NCBI RefSeq assembly: GCF_001571305.1
Contig: NZ_BCTN01000025.1
Coordinates: 1 to 48,355 of the forward strand
Direction of reading: 5' to 3'
From: Erwinia persicina NBRC 102418
Lineage (GTDB): Bacteria; Pseudomonadota; Gammaproteobacteria; Enterobacterales; Enterobacteriaceae
Length of the DNA: 48,355 bases
The position numbers and the translations under genes are program-made. Below the pieces are notes generated by a model. It saw only the letters and a program-made list of their open reading frames with translations, was not told the DNA's origin and ran no database searches. Every line of letters begins with the position of its first letter. Positions within the stretch are counted from its first letter, which is position 1. Shown piece by piece: positions 8,238 through 15,556 of this stretch.

Positions 8238-8571
8238 AATGTCTCCGCAAAAAATGATCAGGGAAAGAACCTGAAGTCCGCTCTGCGAAGCGCGCATTAG
8301 CGCATACTGGGTAAAATCCGCCGTATATCCGCTAATTACACTGGGAGAACCATCAGGATGAATATTAGTGTAATTTATTGATTAATCGTTATAACTCTTG
8401 ACTCAAATCGCCTCCGGAAAGTAAATTTTGTGTAAACAGAAGCACGAATGATAGTTTTTATTGATTGAGCATTCAATTAAAAAAAATTTCAGCGTCTCAA
8501 AATGCCGTCTTTTTCCCCATTAAAACCGCATATCGCTTGACGATTCCCACCCGGTAAAATACAACTGGTTC
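8238..8571. other. Divergent spacer between betT and the thiamine operon
   Basis: About 330 AT-rich bases with no gene. It should hold the betT promoter on the minus strand and the thiamine-operon promoter on the plus strand. The BetI-like site at 8461-8476 is the one regulatory site I can name. Several TTGACT- and TATAAC-like words are present, but I cannot fix the promoters by eye. Confidence 0.5.
8461..8476. promoter_or_regulatory. BetI-like operator upstream of betT
   Basis: TTGATTGAGCATTCAA closely resembles the choline-responsive BetI repressor site I recall from the E. coli betT/betI spacer (TTGATTGGACGTTCAA); three bases differ. The TTGA...TCAA ends are symmetrical and the surroundings are AT-rich. 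This implies betT is still controlled by a BetI encoded elsewhere. Confidence 0.6.
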
Positions 8572-8690
8572 CTGTCAGGGGAGTCTCGCCAGAGAGACTG
8601 AGAGGCTAATGAGCGATTTATCGCGGCGTAGCGACCCTTAGAACCTGACCCAGTTGATACTGGCGTAGGAAGACGCGTACCCTGATGACG
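8572..8690 (+). ncRNA. TPP riboswitch (THI element)
   Basis: The thiamine-pyrophosphate aptamer is recognised by its conserved words in order: AGGGGAG, a GAGTCTC/GAGACT stem, CTGAGAGG (from 8598), GACCC, GAACCTGA (8641-8648), the CCAGT...ACTGG stem, and GCGTAGGAA (8663-8671). The closing stem forms between TCAGGG (8575-8580) and CCCTGA (8680-8685). It lies 150 bases upstream of thiO and should lower expression of the operon when TPP is plentiful. I see no clear terminator after it, so control of translation start is more likely. Confidence 0.94.
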
Positions 8691-8795
8691 GGCCAGCCGG
8701 CCACCCAGCGTACCCGCGCGCAGGCCTGTGTTTATTCCGCCTCCGCCTTTTTCCTTATCCTTATCACGGGTCTCATCAAGTTTTGAGAGGCTAAC

Positions 8796-8846
8796 GTGAC
8801 GCTATTGGTAACACCCCTTCTCCCTGTCAGGATCCTTACCTCATGA
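8796..8846 (+). CDS. Short leader ORF coupled to thiO
   Basis: A GTG-started frame of 16 codons (MTLLVTPLLPVRILTS) lies between the riboswitch and thiO. GAGAGG sits five bases before the GTG. Its TGA overlaps the thiO ATG in an ATGA, the usual layout of translational coupling. It may be a leader peptide passing ribosomes to thiO, whose own ribosome binding site (CAGGA) is distant. It is too short to recognise by family and could be chance. Confidence 0.4.
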   Translation: MTLLVTPLLPVRILTS

Positions 8847-9775
8847 GCCGCTGGTCTGTGATCGGTGACGGCGTGGCCGGGCTGTGCATCGCCACGATGC
8901 TGGCAGAGCACGGCCAGGCCGTGGAGGTGATCACTTCACCGCAGCATGATGCGGCATCCCACTGGGCAGGCGGAATGCTGGCCCCCTGGTGCGAAGGCGA
9001 AAGCGCCCCGGCGGAGGTTGTTGAGCTGGGCCAGCGGTCTGCCCCGTGGTGGGCTGCGCGTGTCAAAGGCGTGGAGCATCAGGGCACCCTGGTGGTCGCT
9101 CCCCCGCGCGACGCGCCTGAACTCACCCGTTTTTCGCGCATGACGCACGCCCATCAGTGGGTGGAACCGGTCACGCTGGAACCCGCCCTGGAAGGGCGCT
9201 TTGCCCGCGGGCTGTTCTTTGCCGGCGAGGCCCATCTCGACCCGCGCAGCGCGCTGCAGCAGCTGCGGGCCAGCCTGCTTCAACACGGCGTTGACTTCCA
9301 TCAGGACAAGCCCGGCGGCACGGTTATTGACTGCCGGGGGATCCACGCTGCCCACGAACAACCGGGACTGCGCGCCGTTCGCGGTGAAATGCTGATCCTG
9401 CACAGCGATGAGGTGCACTTCTCCCGGCCCGTCCGCTTGCTCCATCCCCGCTTTCCCTGTTACCTCGTTCCGCGCACGGGGGGGCGCTTTATGCTGGGGG
9501 CGACCATGGTGGAAAGCCATGATGACAGCCCCATTAGCGCCCGCGCCATGATGGAGCTGTTAAGTGCCGCTTACGCCATCCACCCGGCACTGGCCGAAGC
9601 CAGAGTGCTGGAAAGCGGCACCGGGCTGCGACCGGCTTACGCTGATAATGTCCCTGCCATTCATCGCCATAACGGCGTCTGGTCCGTTAACGGCATGTAC
9701 CGGCACGGCTTTCTTCTCGCGCCAGTGATGGCGGAAAACCTGATGCAGCAACTGATACAGGAAAACCTGATATGA
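8843..9775 (+). CDS. thiO: Glycine oxidase ThiO (FAD-dependent)
   Basis: Oxidises glycine with oxygen to the imine (dehydroglycine) used by ThiG to build the thiazole ring. The 310 residues have an N-terminal FAD-binding Rossmann motif, VIGDGVAGLCIATMLAEHG (GDGVAG at 8-13), and a D-amino-acid-oxidase fold ending near SVNGMYRHGFLLAPVMAENL. Its presence in place of the radical enzyme ThiH means this operon uses the oxygen-dependent route. It is first of four tightly packed genes and overlaps thiS by four bases (ATGA). Confidence 0.92.
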   Translation: MSRWSVIGDGVAGLCIATMLAEHGQAVEVITSPQHDAASHWAGGMLAPWCEGESAPAEVVELGQRSAPWWAARVKGVEHQGTLVVAPPRDAPELTRFSRMTHAHQWVEPVTLEPALEGRFARGLFFAGEAHLDPRSALQQLRASLLQHGVDFHQDKPGGTVIDCRGIHAAHEQPGLRAVRGEMLILHSDEVHFSRPVRLLHPRFPCYLVPRTGGRFMLGATMVESHDDSPISARAMMELLSAAYAIHPALAEARVLESGTGLRPAYADNVPAIHRHNGVWSVNGMYRHGFLLAPVMAENLMQQLIQENLI

Positions 9776-9969
9776 AAATTCAGCTTAACGGCCAGCCGGT
9801 CGATACTGCCGCCCGCACCCTGGCGGAGTTGCTGCGCGAACAACAGATTGACGCAGGCTGTGTCGCCAGCGCGTTAAATGGACAGTTCGTGCCCCGCGCC
9901 CGCTATGAAACGCAGCCGATCACACCAGGCTGTGAACTCGAAGTCCTGTCACCCATGCAGGGAGGATAA
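9772..9969 (+). CDS. thiS: Sulfur carrier protein ThiS
   Basis: A 65-residue ubiquitin-like sulfur carrier. It begins MKIQLNGQPVD, the usual ThiS first strand, and ends in the essential Gly-Gly tail (SPMQGG) that is adenylated by ThiF and then carries the thiocarboxylate. The start overlaps the end of thiO. The two Gly codons (GGA GGA) also form the ribosome binding site for thiG, so translation of the two genes is closely tied. Confidence 0.95.
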   Translation: MKIQLNGQPVDTAARTLAELLREQQIDAGCVASALNGQFVPRARYETQPITPGCELEVLSPMQGG

Positions 9970-9972
9970 ACG

Positions 9973-10743
9973 ATGTTTTACGGTTTTGTACCCCAGTCAC
10001 GTTTTCTGCTCGGTACCGCCGGGTACCCCTCTCCGGCGATCCTGCAGCAGGCGCTTGCGGCCTCCGGCAGTGAAATTATCACCGTCAGTCTGCGCCGTGA
10101 AGGCAGCCACGGTACCGCCTTTCGTGAGCTGCTGACCGGGCTGAATAAGCGGGTTCTGCCGAACACGGCGGGCTGTCACAGCGTGAAGGAGGCCGTCACC
10201 ACGGCCCATATGGCGCGTGAGCTGTTTGATACGCGGTGGATCAAGCTGGAGGTGATCGGTCATGCCGATACGCTGCAACCCGACCCGTTCGCTCTGGTGG
10301 AGGCAGCGCGTATCCTTTGCGCTGACGGATTTCAGGTGTTTCCCTACACCACAGAAGACCTGATTCTGGGTGAAAAACTGATCGAAGCAGGCTGTGAACT
10401 GCTGATGCCGTGGGGCGCGCCAATCGGGTCCGGTCAGGGGCTGCGTAACAGAGAAGGGCTGCGCTCAATGCGCGCCTGGTTTAAAGATATTCCGCTGATT
10501 ATCGACGCCGGGATTGGTGCACCCAGTCAGGCGGCTGAGGCTATGGAGATGGGTTTCGACGGTATTTTGCTGAATACCGCTGTTGCCAAAGCGCAGGATC
10601 CGGTTCGAATGGCAGGGGCCTTTGCTGCTGCCATACAGGCCGGACGGGATGCCCGGCAGGCCGGTCTGGTCGAACGTCGCGATATGGCCAGCGCCTCGAC
10701 GCCGATTTTTGGTATGGCGCAGTTTCACTCAAGGGAGCCGTAG
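9973..10743 (+). CDS. thiG: Thiazole synthase ThiG
   Basis: Condenses deoxyxylulose phosphate, dehydroglycine and ThiS thiocarboxylate into the thiazole phosphate of thiamine. The 256-residue TIM-barrel protein has the start [17 protein letters not shown], the Schiff-base lysine K91 in [10 protein letters not shown], and the phosphate-binding region with GADCG-type loops seen as [18 protein letters not shown] followed by [12 protein letters not shown]. It starts three bases after the thiS stop and ends three bases before thiF. Confidence 0.95.
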   Translation: MFYGFVPQSRFLLGTAGYPSPAILQQALAASGSEIITVSLRREGSHGTAFRELLTGLNKRVLPNTAGCHSVKEAVTTAHMARELFDTRWIKLEVIGHADTLQPDPFALVEAARILCADGFQVFPYTTEDLILGEKLIEAGCELLMPWGAPIGSGQGLRNREGLRSMRAWFKDIPLIIDAGIGAPSQAAEAMEMGFDGILLNTAVAKAQDPVRMAGAFAAAIQAGRDARQAGLVERRDMASASTPIFGMAQFHSREP

Positions 10744-10746
10744 CCG

Positions 10747-11712
10747 ATGAGTCGCTATCAACGACAGTCAATGTTACCGGAAATCGGCGATGCGGGGCAG
10801 CAGGCCCTGCACCATGCGCGGGTACTGGTAGTGGGCGCGGGCGGACTGGGTGCCACGCTGCTGCCGCTGCTGGCCGGGGCCGGTGTCGGTTACCTGCGGA
10901 TTTATGACGGCGATCGGGTGGAGGAACACAATCTTCATCGCCAGACGCTCTTCGGGATGGGGGACATTGGCAATCTGAAAGCAGTCTGCGCGCAGCAGGC
11001 CCTTTACAGGCGTAACCCCGAGTGTGTCGTGGATGCACGGCCACTGGCGCTGAGTGCAAGCCGGGTCGCCGAGGCGCTGGAGGGCATTGATCTGGCTATT
11101 GATGCCGCCGATAACTTCGCCGTCACTTATCTGCTCTCCGACACCTGCCTGCCGCGTCGCATTCCGCTGGTCAGCGCCTCTGTGCTGGGACGGCAGGGCT
11201 ACGTGGGGGGCTTCTGCGGCGGAGCACCCGGCTACCGTGCACTTTTCCCGCAGTTGCCAGGCAGCGCAGCGAACTGCAATACCGCCGGGGTCATGGGGCC
11301 GGCGGTGGCGGCGGTGGGCGCGCTTCAGGCTCAGATGGCACTCAGTATCCTGCTCGGATTTGCACCCTCACCGCTTGGCTGCCTGATTAACTGTGATTTC
11401 AGTTCGTGGCACTTCCGGCAGTTTCGCTTTGACGGCGCAGATGAGCCAGACAGACCCGGCGTCCCCTTTATTGACAGGCCGTTGCTGACCAGCAGCGATT
11501 GTATTGTAGAACTGCGCAGCGAAGAGGAAGCCCCTCGCAGTATCAGCGATCGCGCTGTGCGCATTCTGCCAGAGCAGATCGACCGCTGGCAACCACCAGC
11601 CGACCGCCGGATTGTGTTGGTATGTGCCACCGGTATTCGTGCGGCTAAAGCAGCGATGGCGTTGGAACAGCGGGGCTTCACACAGCTGGCGATTATTGCT
11701 GCAAATCGTTAG
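10747..11712 (+). CDS. thiF: ThiF adenylyltransferase with rhodanese-like tail
   Basis: Adenylates the ThiS C-terminus so sulfur can be added. Residues 1-225 are the E1-like domain: VVGAGGLGATLLPLLAGAGV (nucleotide loop), DRVEEHNLHRQTLF, and DAADNF. C177 in NCNTAGVMGP matches the cysteine that links to ThiS in E. coli ThiF. Two things are unusual. The zinc-binding CxxC pairs are gone: the first is replaced by the segment PGYRALFP (161-168) and the second is absent. A C-terminal extension (about 250-321) ends in a rhodanese-like loop CATGIRA (293-299) with a likely sulfur-carrying C293. It may therefore both activate ThiS and pass it sulfur. Last gene of the operon. Confidence 0.9.
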   Translation: MSRYQRQSMLPEIGDAGQQALHHARVLVVGAGGLGATLLPLLAGAGVGYLRIYDGDRVEEHNLHRQTLFGMGDIGNLKAVCAQQALYRRNPECVVDARPLALSASRVAEALEGIDLAIDAADNFAVTYLLSDTCLPRRIPLVSASVLGRQGYVGGFCGGAPGYRALFPQLPGSAANCNTAGVMGPAVAAVGALQAQMALSILLGFAPSPLGCLINCDFSSWHFRQFRFDGADEPDRPGVPFIDRPLLTSSDCIVELRSEEEAPRSISDRAVRILPEQIDRWQPPADRRIVLVCATGIRAAKAAMALEQRGFTQLAIIAANR

Positions 11713-11888
11713 GAAAAAAGGGCGATTAACTGTAGTTTTCATACAAAAATCGCCACCCGACCTGAGTGGAAAAGGTGCTGGATTGAATGCGATCAACGCC
11801 AGCGCGCCGGAGGTGAGTGAGCACAGCCTGACCCTTATACCGCGTCAAGCCTGATATTGCGGCCCGGATAAAGTAAGGGATGACAACA

Positions 11889-11918
11889 AATATTGTTATG
11901 TTATAACATAACAATATT
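11889..11918. promoter_or_regulatory. Zur box upstream of the zinc GTPase gene
   Basis: A perfect 30-bp palindrome whose central 20 bases are TGTTATGTTATAACATAACA. It matches the enterobacterial Zur operator pattern (GTTATA..TATAAC core). It lies 62 bases before the start of the COG0523 GTPase gene. Zinc-loaded Zur should repress that gene, so it would be switched on in zinc starvation. Confidence 0.85.
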
Positions 11919-11980
11919 GATTTTCAGGTAGCCTGCTGGGGGGCCTGAAACGCGTTGTCAACGTCTGAGAGGATACCTGT

Positions 11981-13201
11981 ATGTCAGAAAACACCAAGAT
12001 AGCCATAAACGACAGCCGCCTGCCCGTTACGGTGCTGTCGGGTTTCCTGGGAGCCGGTAAAACCACGCTGCTCAATCACATACTGAACAACCGCGAAGGC
12101 CGCCGGGTGGCGGTGATCGTTAATGACATGTCAGAAGTGAACATAGACGCGTCACTGGTCCGTGACGGTGGGGCTGCACTGTCGCGTACCGACGAAAAAC
12201 TGGTCGAAATGAGCAACGGCTGCATCTGCTGTACGCTGCGGGAGGATCTGCTGTTGGAGGTCAATCGTCTGGCACGTGAAGGCCGCTTCGACCAGCTGGT
12301 GATCGAATCAACCGGGATTTCCGAGCCGTTGCCGGTGGCGGAAACCTTTACCTTCGAGGACGATAGCGGAGAAAGCCTTTCAGCCGTGGCGCGGCTGGAC
12401 ACCATGGTCACGGTCGTTGACGGCTATAATTTCCTGCGGGATTACACCTCCCGCGACAGTATCCGCTCGCGCGGCGAGTCACTGGGAGAGAAGGATGAAC
12501 GTTCAGTGGTCGATCTGCTTATCGAACAGATCGAGTTCTGCGATGTGCTGGTACTGAACAAAACCGATTTAATTGGCCATGAAGACCGTGCGCGACTGAT
12601 CGCCATCCTCCATGGCCTGAACCCCCGCGCACGTATTGAAACCACCCGCTTTGGCCAGGTCCCGCTGAACAACGTGCTGAATACGGGCCTGTTTGACTTT
12701 GCTGAAGCGGCCCAGGCGCCTGGCTGGATGCAGGAGTTGCGCGGCAGCCACGTAGCGGAAACCGAAGAGTATGGTATCAGCCACTTTGTCTGGCGGGCAC
12801 GCCGCCCGTTTCATCCTGAACGTTTCTGGGCGTTATTCTCCGGATCGCTGCCCGGAGTGGTGCGCTCAAAAGGTTATTTCTGGCTGGCTTCCAGGCCAGG
12901 CTACGCAGGCAACTGGTCACAGGCCGGGGGCGTGGCACGTCAGGAGCTGGCGGGAGCCTGGTGGGCCAGCGTACCGCGTGAACGCTGGCCACAGGATGAC
13001 GAATCTCTGCTGGAAATCATGCGGAACTGGCAGGATGGCATCGGAGATGCACGTCAGGAGCTGGTATTTATAGGCATGGAGATGGATGAAAACACGCTGC
13101 GCCAGCGCCTCAACCACGCGCTGCTCACCGACAGTGAAATGGCAGAAGGTCTGCAACGGTGGGCCAGTTTTAATGATCCGGTGCCGGGCTGGTTTGACTG
13201 A
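11981..13201 (+). CDS. Zinc-responsive COG0523 GTPase (ZigA/YciC type)
   Basis: A 406-residue G3E-family GTPase thought to deliver zinc to client proteins during zinc shortage. The P-loop GFLGAGKTT is at 21-29, the metal motif CICC is at 81-84, and the guanine-specificity motif NKTD follows near 198. The C-terminal CobW_C domain runs from about 265 ([21 protein letters not shown]). Length suits the ZigA/ZagA subgroup rather than the shorter YjiA. The Zur box directly upstream strongly supports a zinc role. GAGAGGA lies just before the ATG. Confidence 0.9.
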   Translation: MSENTKIAINDSRLPVTVLSGFLGAGKTTLLNHILNNREGRRVAVIVNDMSEVNIDASLVRDGGAALSRTDEKLVEMSNGCICCTLREDLLLEVNRLAREGRFDQLVIESTGISEPLPVAETFTFEDDSGESLSAVARLDTMVTVVDGYNFLRDYTSRDSIRSRGESLGEKDERSVVDLLIEQIEFCDVLVLNKTDLIGHEDRARLIAILHGLNPRARIETTRFGQVPLNNVLNTGLFDFAEAAQAPGWMQELRGSHVAETEEYGISHFVWRARRPFHPERFWALFSGSLPGVVRSKGYFWLASRPGYAGNWSQAGGVARQELAGAWWASVPRERWPQDDESLLEIMRNWQDGIGDARQELVFIGMEMDENTLRQRLNHALLTDSEMAEGLQRWASFNDPVPGWFD

Positions 13202-13301
13202 TCGGATCAGGACAGGGAGGACGGCATACCGGGTTTATTTGCATCTGTCCTCTCTGCTCAGTATCGTGTGCGCAATTTCCCAAGACTCGCCGGACTTAAC
13301 C

Positions 13302-13586
13302 ATGACTACTCACGCTGCGAAAGATCCTCTGCATGGCCTGACCCTCGAAGCACTGTTAATCAAACTGGAGGCGCGGTATGGCTGGGAGGAACTGGCGAAG
13401 CGCGTCAATATTAACTGTTTCAAGAGCGACCCCAGCATTAAATCGAGCCTGAAATTTCTGCGCCGCACCCCGTGGGCACGCAAAGAGGTTGAAGATCTCT
13501 ATATCGCCTCACTGGAGGACGAAGTCAGGGGCCAGGCAGCGCCGCTGGCCGATGACCCCTGGGCCAGCTGGCAGGGGAAAAAGTAA
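13302..13586 (+). CDS. VF530-family DNA-binding protein
   Basis: A 94-residue protein beginning [19 protein letters not shown] and containing [20 protein letters not shown] and [12 protein letters not shown], which I recognise as the VF530 (DUF2132) family, named for a small Vibrio fischeri protein reported to bind double-stranded DNA. The frame is open further upstream, but the family start is the ATG at 13302. It follows the zinc GTPase by 100 bases on the same strand and could be cotranscribed. No detailed function is established to my knowledge. Confidence 0.85.
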   Translation: MTTHAAKDPLHGLTLEALLIKLEARYGWEELAKRVNINCFKSDPSIKSSLKFLRRTPWARKEVEDLYIASLEDEVRGQAAPLADDPWASWQGKK

Positions 13587-13651
13587 CGCACTGGCTCTGC
13601 GCGTAGTTGGCGCGTGGCGTATTCAGGCATACCCGCTCTCTTATCGCTGTT

Positions 13652-14569
13652 CTATTCTGGCTGGCGGTGGGCAGGAAAATCACCCTTCCTCCCCATAAAC
13701 GCCGCGGCAGCGGGTGAAAGCTGGCGATGCGCCAGCACCAGATCAAAGCGGGCATCCACATCCGGGAGAGGGTAGTAACGGATCCTGTCTGCCAGAAAAT
13801 GGCTCATGCTCTGTGGAGCAAGGGTCACACCCGCACCGACCGCCACCAGGGAAAGCACGGCGTGCATGCCGAAGGCCTCCTGTGCCACGTCAGGAACAAA
13901 TCCCGCCTTCGCGCACAGGCGGATCACCTGCAGATGAAACCCCCGGCCCTCCAGGCGCGGCCATAAAATAAAAGGCTCGTCGGCCAGCGCGGCAAGCGTC
14001 AGTTCTGACCGCCTGCCGAGAGGGTGATCCTGTGGTACAGCGATGCACAGGGCATCGCTGTCGAAGGGCGTCAGGCTGATGTCATCGGCGCTGGCCACCG
14101 GGGGGATCACGACCCCCACATCCAGCTCCTCTTCACGTAAAGCGATAATTTGTGCCGCCGTTGTGGCTTCGCGCAGTTCCAGACGCACCTGCGGGTGTGT
14201 CAGGCGGAACTGGCGAATCACGTCCGGTAAACAACCGTAAAGCGCACTGCCCACATAACCCAGTCGCACAATGCCGGTTCGCCCGGCCGCCACATCACGG
14301 GTCAGGATGACGGCCTGCTCTCTTTGCTGCAGCTGGAGATAAGCCTGAGCCAGAAAGGTTTTCCCGGCGGGCGTTAAGCCCAGCACACGGTTACCACGTT
14401 CAATCAGGATCACATCAAGATCGTGCTCCAGTTTCTGTATGGCACTGGTCAGCGGAGGCTGTGACATATTCAGCCGCTTTGCCGCCCGGTGAAAATGCAA
14501 CTCCTCTGCCACCGCGACAAACTGCTCCATCGCACGTAGCGTGATCGCTGAAGTATTACCCGTCCCCAT
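13652..14569 (-). CDS. LysR-family transcriptional regulator
   Basis: A 305-residue regulator with the helix-turn-helix at about 8-66 (ALRAMEQFVAVAEELHFHRA, then RLNMSQPPLTSAIQKLEHDL) and a periplasmic-binding-protein-like sensor domain from about 95. The sequence style (LRLGYVGSA-type start of the sensor, EEELDVGVVIPP) resembles the CatM/BenM/CynR group, which responds to aromatic or small organic acids. It is divergent from a short-chain dehydrogenase and a gluconolactonase-like gene, so it probably controls a sugar- or lactone-degrading pair. A long inverted repeat lies in the spacer. Confidence 0.87.
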   Translation of the reverse strand: MGTGNTSAITLRAMEQFVAVAEELHFHRAAKRLNMSQPPLTSAIQKLEHDLDVILIERGNRVLGLTPAGKTFLAQAYLQLQQREQAVILTRDVAAGRTGIVRLGYVGSALYGCLPDVIRQFRLTHPQVRLELREATTAAQIIALREEELDVGVVIPPVASADDISLTPFDSDALCIAVPQDHPLGRRSELTLAALADEPFILWPRLEGRGFHLQVIRLCAKAGFVPDVAQEAFGMHAVLSLVAVGAGVTLAPQSMSHFLADRIRYYPLPDVDARFDLVLAHRQLSPAAAAFMGRKGDFPAHRQPE

Positions 14570-14590
14570 CTCATCCCCCTCACGCCAATA

Positions 14591-14640
14591 CGATATAAAA
14601 AATCTATCACAAATGCCGGTAAAGAGTATTTTTAATATCG
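14591..14640. promoter_or_regulatory. Long inverted repeat in LysR/SDR divergent spacer
   Basis: CGATATAAAAAAT at 14591-14603 and ATTTTTAATATCG at 14628-14640 are reverse complements at 12 of 13 positions, with 24 bases between them. Paired sites with this spacing suit a LysR tetramer bound at a recognition and an activation site. The pair lies between the divergent starts, about 50 bases before the SDR gene. Confidence 0.5.
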
Positions 14641-14692
14641 CAGCAGCCCTCCCATACTTCCCCTCAGAGGTTTAACGTTGAGGAGAGAGAGA

Positions 14693-15556
14693 ATGAATTT
14701 TAACAGCAGTACGGTGCTGATCACGGGAGGAGGGCGCGGACTGGGCCTGGCCTATGCCCGCCTTCTGGGCCAACTGGGCGCAACGGTACTGATTCAGGAT
14801 AATGGTGCCGCCAGCGATGGGGAGAGCGTCGATCCGCAGGTTGTGGAAGACGCCGCCGCCACGCTCCGGTCGGAAGGGTTAACGGTGCGGGCGATAGCGG
14901 GCGATATCAGCACCCGGGAGGGCTGTTATGCTCTCTTCAACCGCGCGGAAGCCCTGGCGGGACAGGTTAACACGCTGATTCACAGTGCGGGCTGGGTGGC
15001 GTATCAGCCGGTGGAAGCTATCGGGGATGCAGCCTTCGACAGGATGATGACCATTGCTGCAAAGGCACCGCTCTGGCTGGCACAGGCTGCCTGGCCCGGG
15101 ATGAAAGCCGCAGGCTATGGGCGGATCGTCGTGACCACTTCCTGCCGGGCGCTTTATCCGCAGTATGTGCAGCACGGACTGACCGCTTACGCGGCGTCAC
15201 GCATGGCGGTCGTTGGCATTATGCACGTGCTGGCCGCCGAGGGCGCAGAATCGGGGATCGTGGTCAATGCCGTGTCTCCCGTGGCGAAAACGCGGATGTG
15301 GGGAGTGGACGGCGAACCGGATAATCTGCGGCCCGCAGACGTCGCGCCCGGCGTGGCATTTCTGGCTTCCCCAGCCTGTCGCGAGGGTGGCTGGATACTG
15401 CGGGCGGCTAACGGCCAGTTTCATGCCACACGCGCAGCAGAAGCCAGTGGCGTACATTATCCCTACGATCTGCGCGCAGTGCATGCCGCCACGCCAGACG
15501 ATGTTGCCGCAAACTGGGCGCAGATTGCCGTGCATCATCCAGAGCCGCGCGGATGA
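14693..15556 (+). CDS. Short-chain dehydrogenase with Lys-to-Arg active-site change
   Basis: A 287-residue NAD(P)-dependent oxidoreductase of the SDR superfamily. The nucleotide motif TGGGRGLG is at 11-18, a serine of the active-site segment (TTSCRA) at 150, and the catalytic tyrosine at Y166. The usual YxxxK is YAASR: the conserved lysine is R170. The C-terminal 60 residues extend past a typical 250-residue SDR. I chose ATG 14693 because GAGGAG lies just upstream; a TTG at 14678 is the alternative. The gene overlaps the gluconolactonase-like gene by four bases (ATGA), implying an operon and a joint sugar- or lactone-oxidising role. Confidence 0.85.
   Translation: MNFNSSTVLITGGGRGLGLAYARLLGQLGATVLIQDNGAASDGESVDPQVVEDAAATLRSEGLTVRAIAGDISTREGCYALFNRAEALAGQVNTLIHSAGWVAYQPVEAIGDAAFDRMMTIAAKAPLWLAQAAWPGMKAAGYGRIVVTTSCRALYPQYVQHGLTAYAASRMAVVGIMHVLAAEGAESGIVVNAVSPVAKTRMWGVDGEPDNLRPADVAPGVAFLASPACREGGWILRAANGQFHATRAAEASGVHYPYDLRAVHAATPDDVAANWAQIAVHHPEPRG

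Noticed and set aside
8691..8795. Intrinsic terminator as the expression platform of the TPP riboswitch
   Set aside because: GGCC-rich words could pair, but no stem followed by a T-run is convincing, so I did not annotate a terminator.
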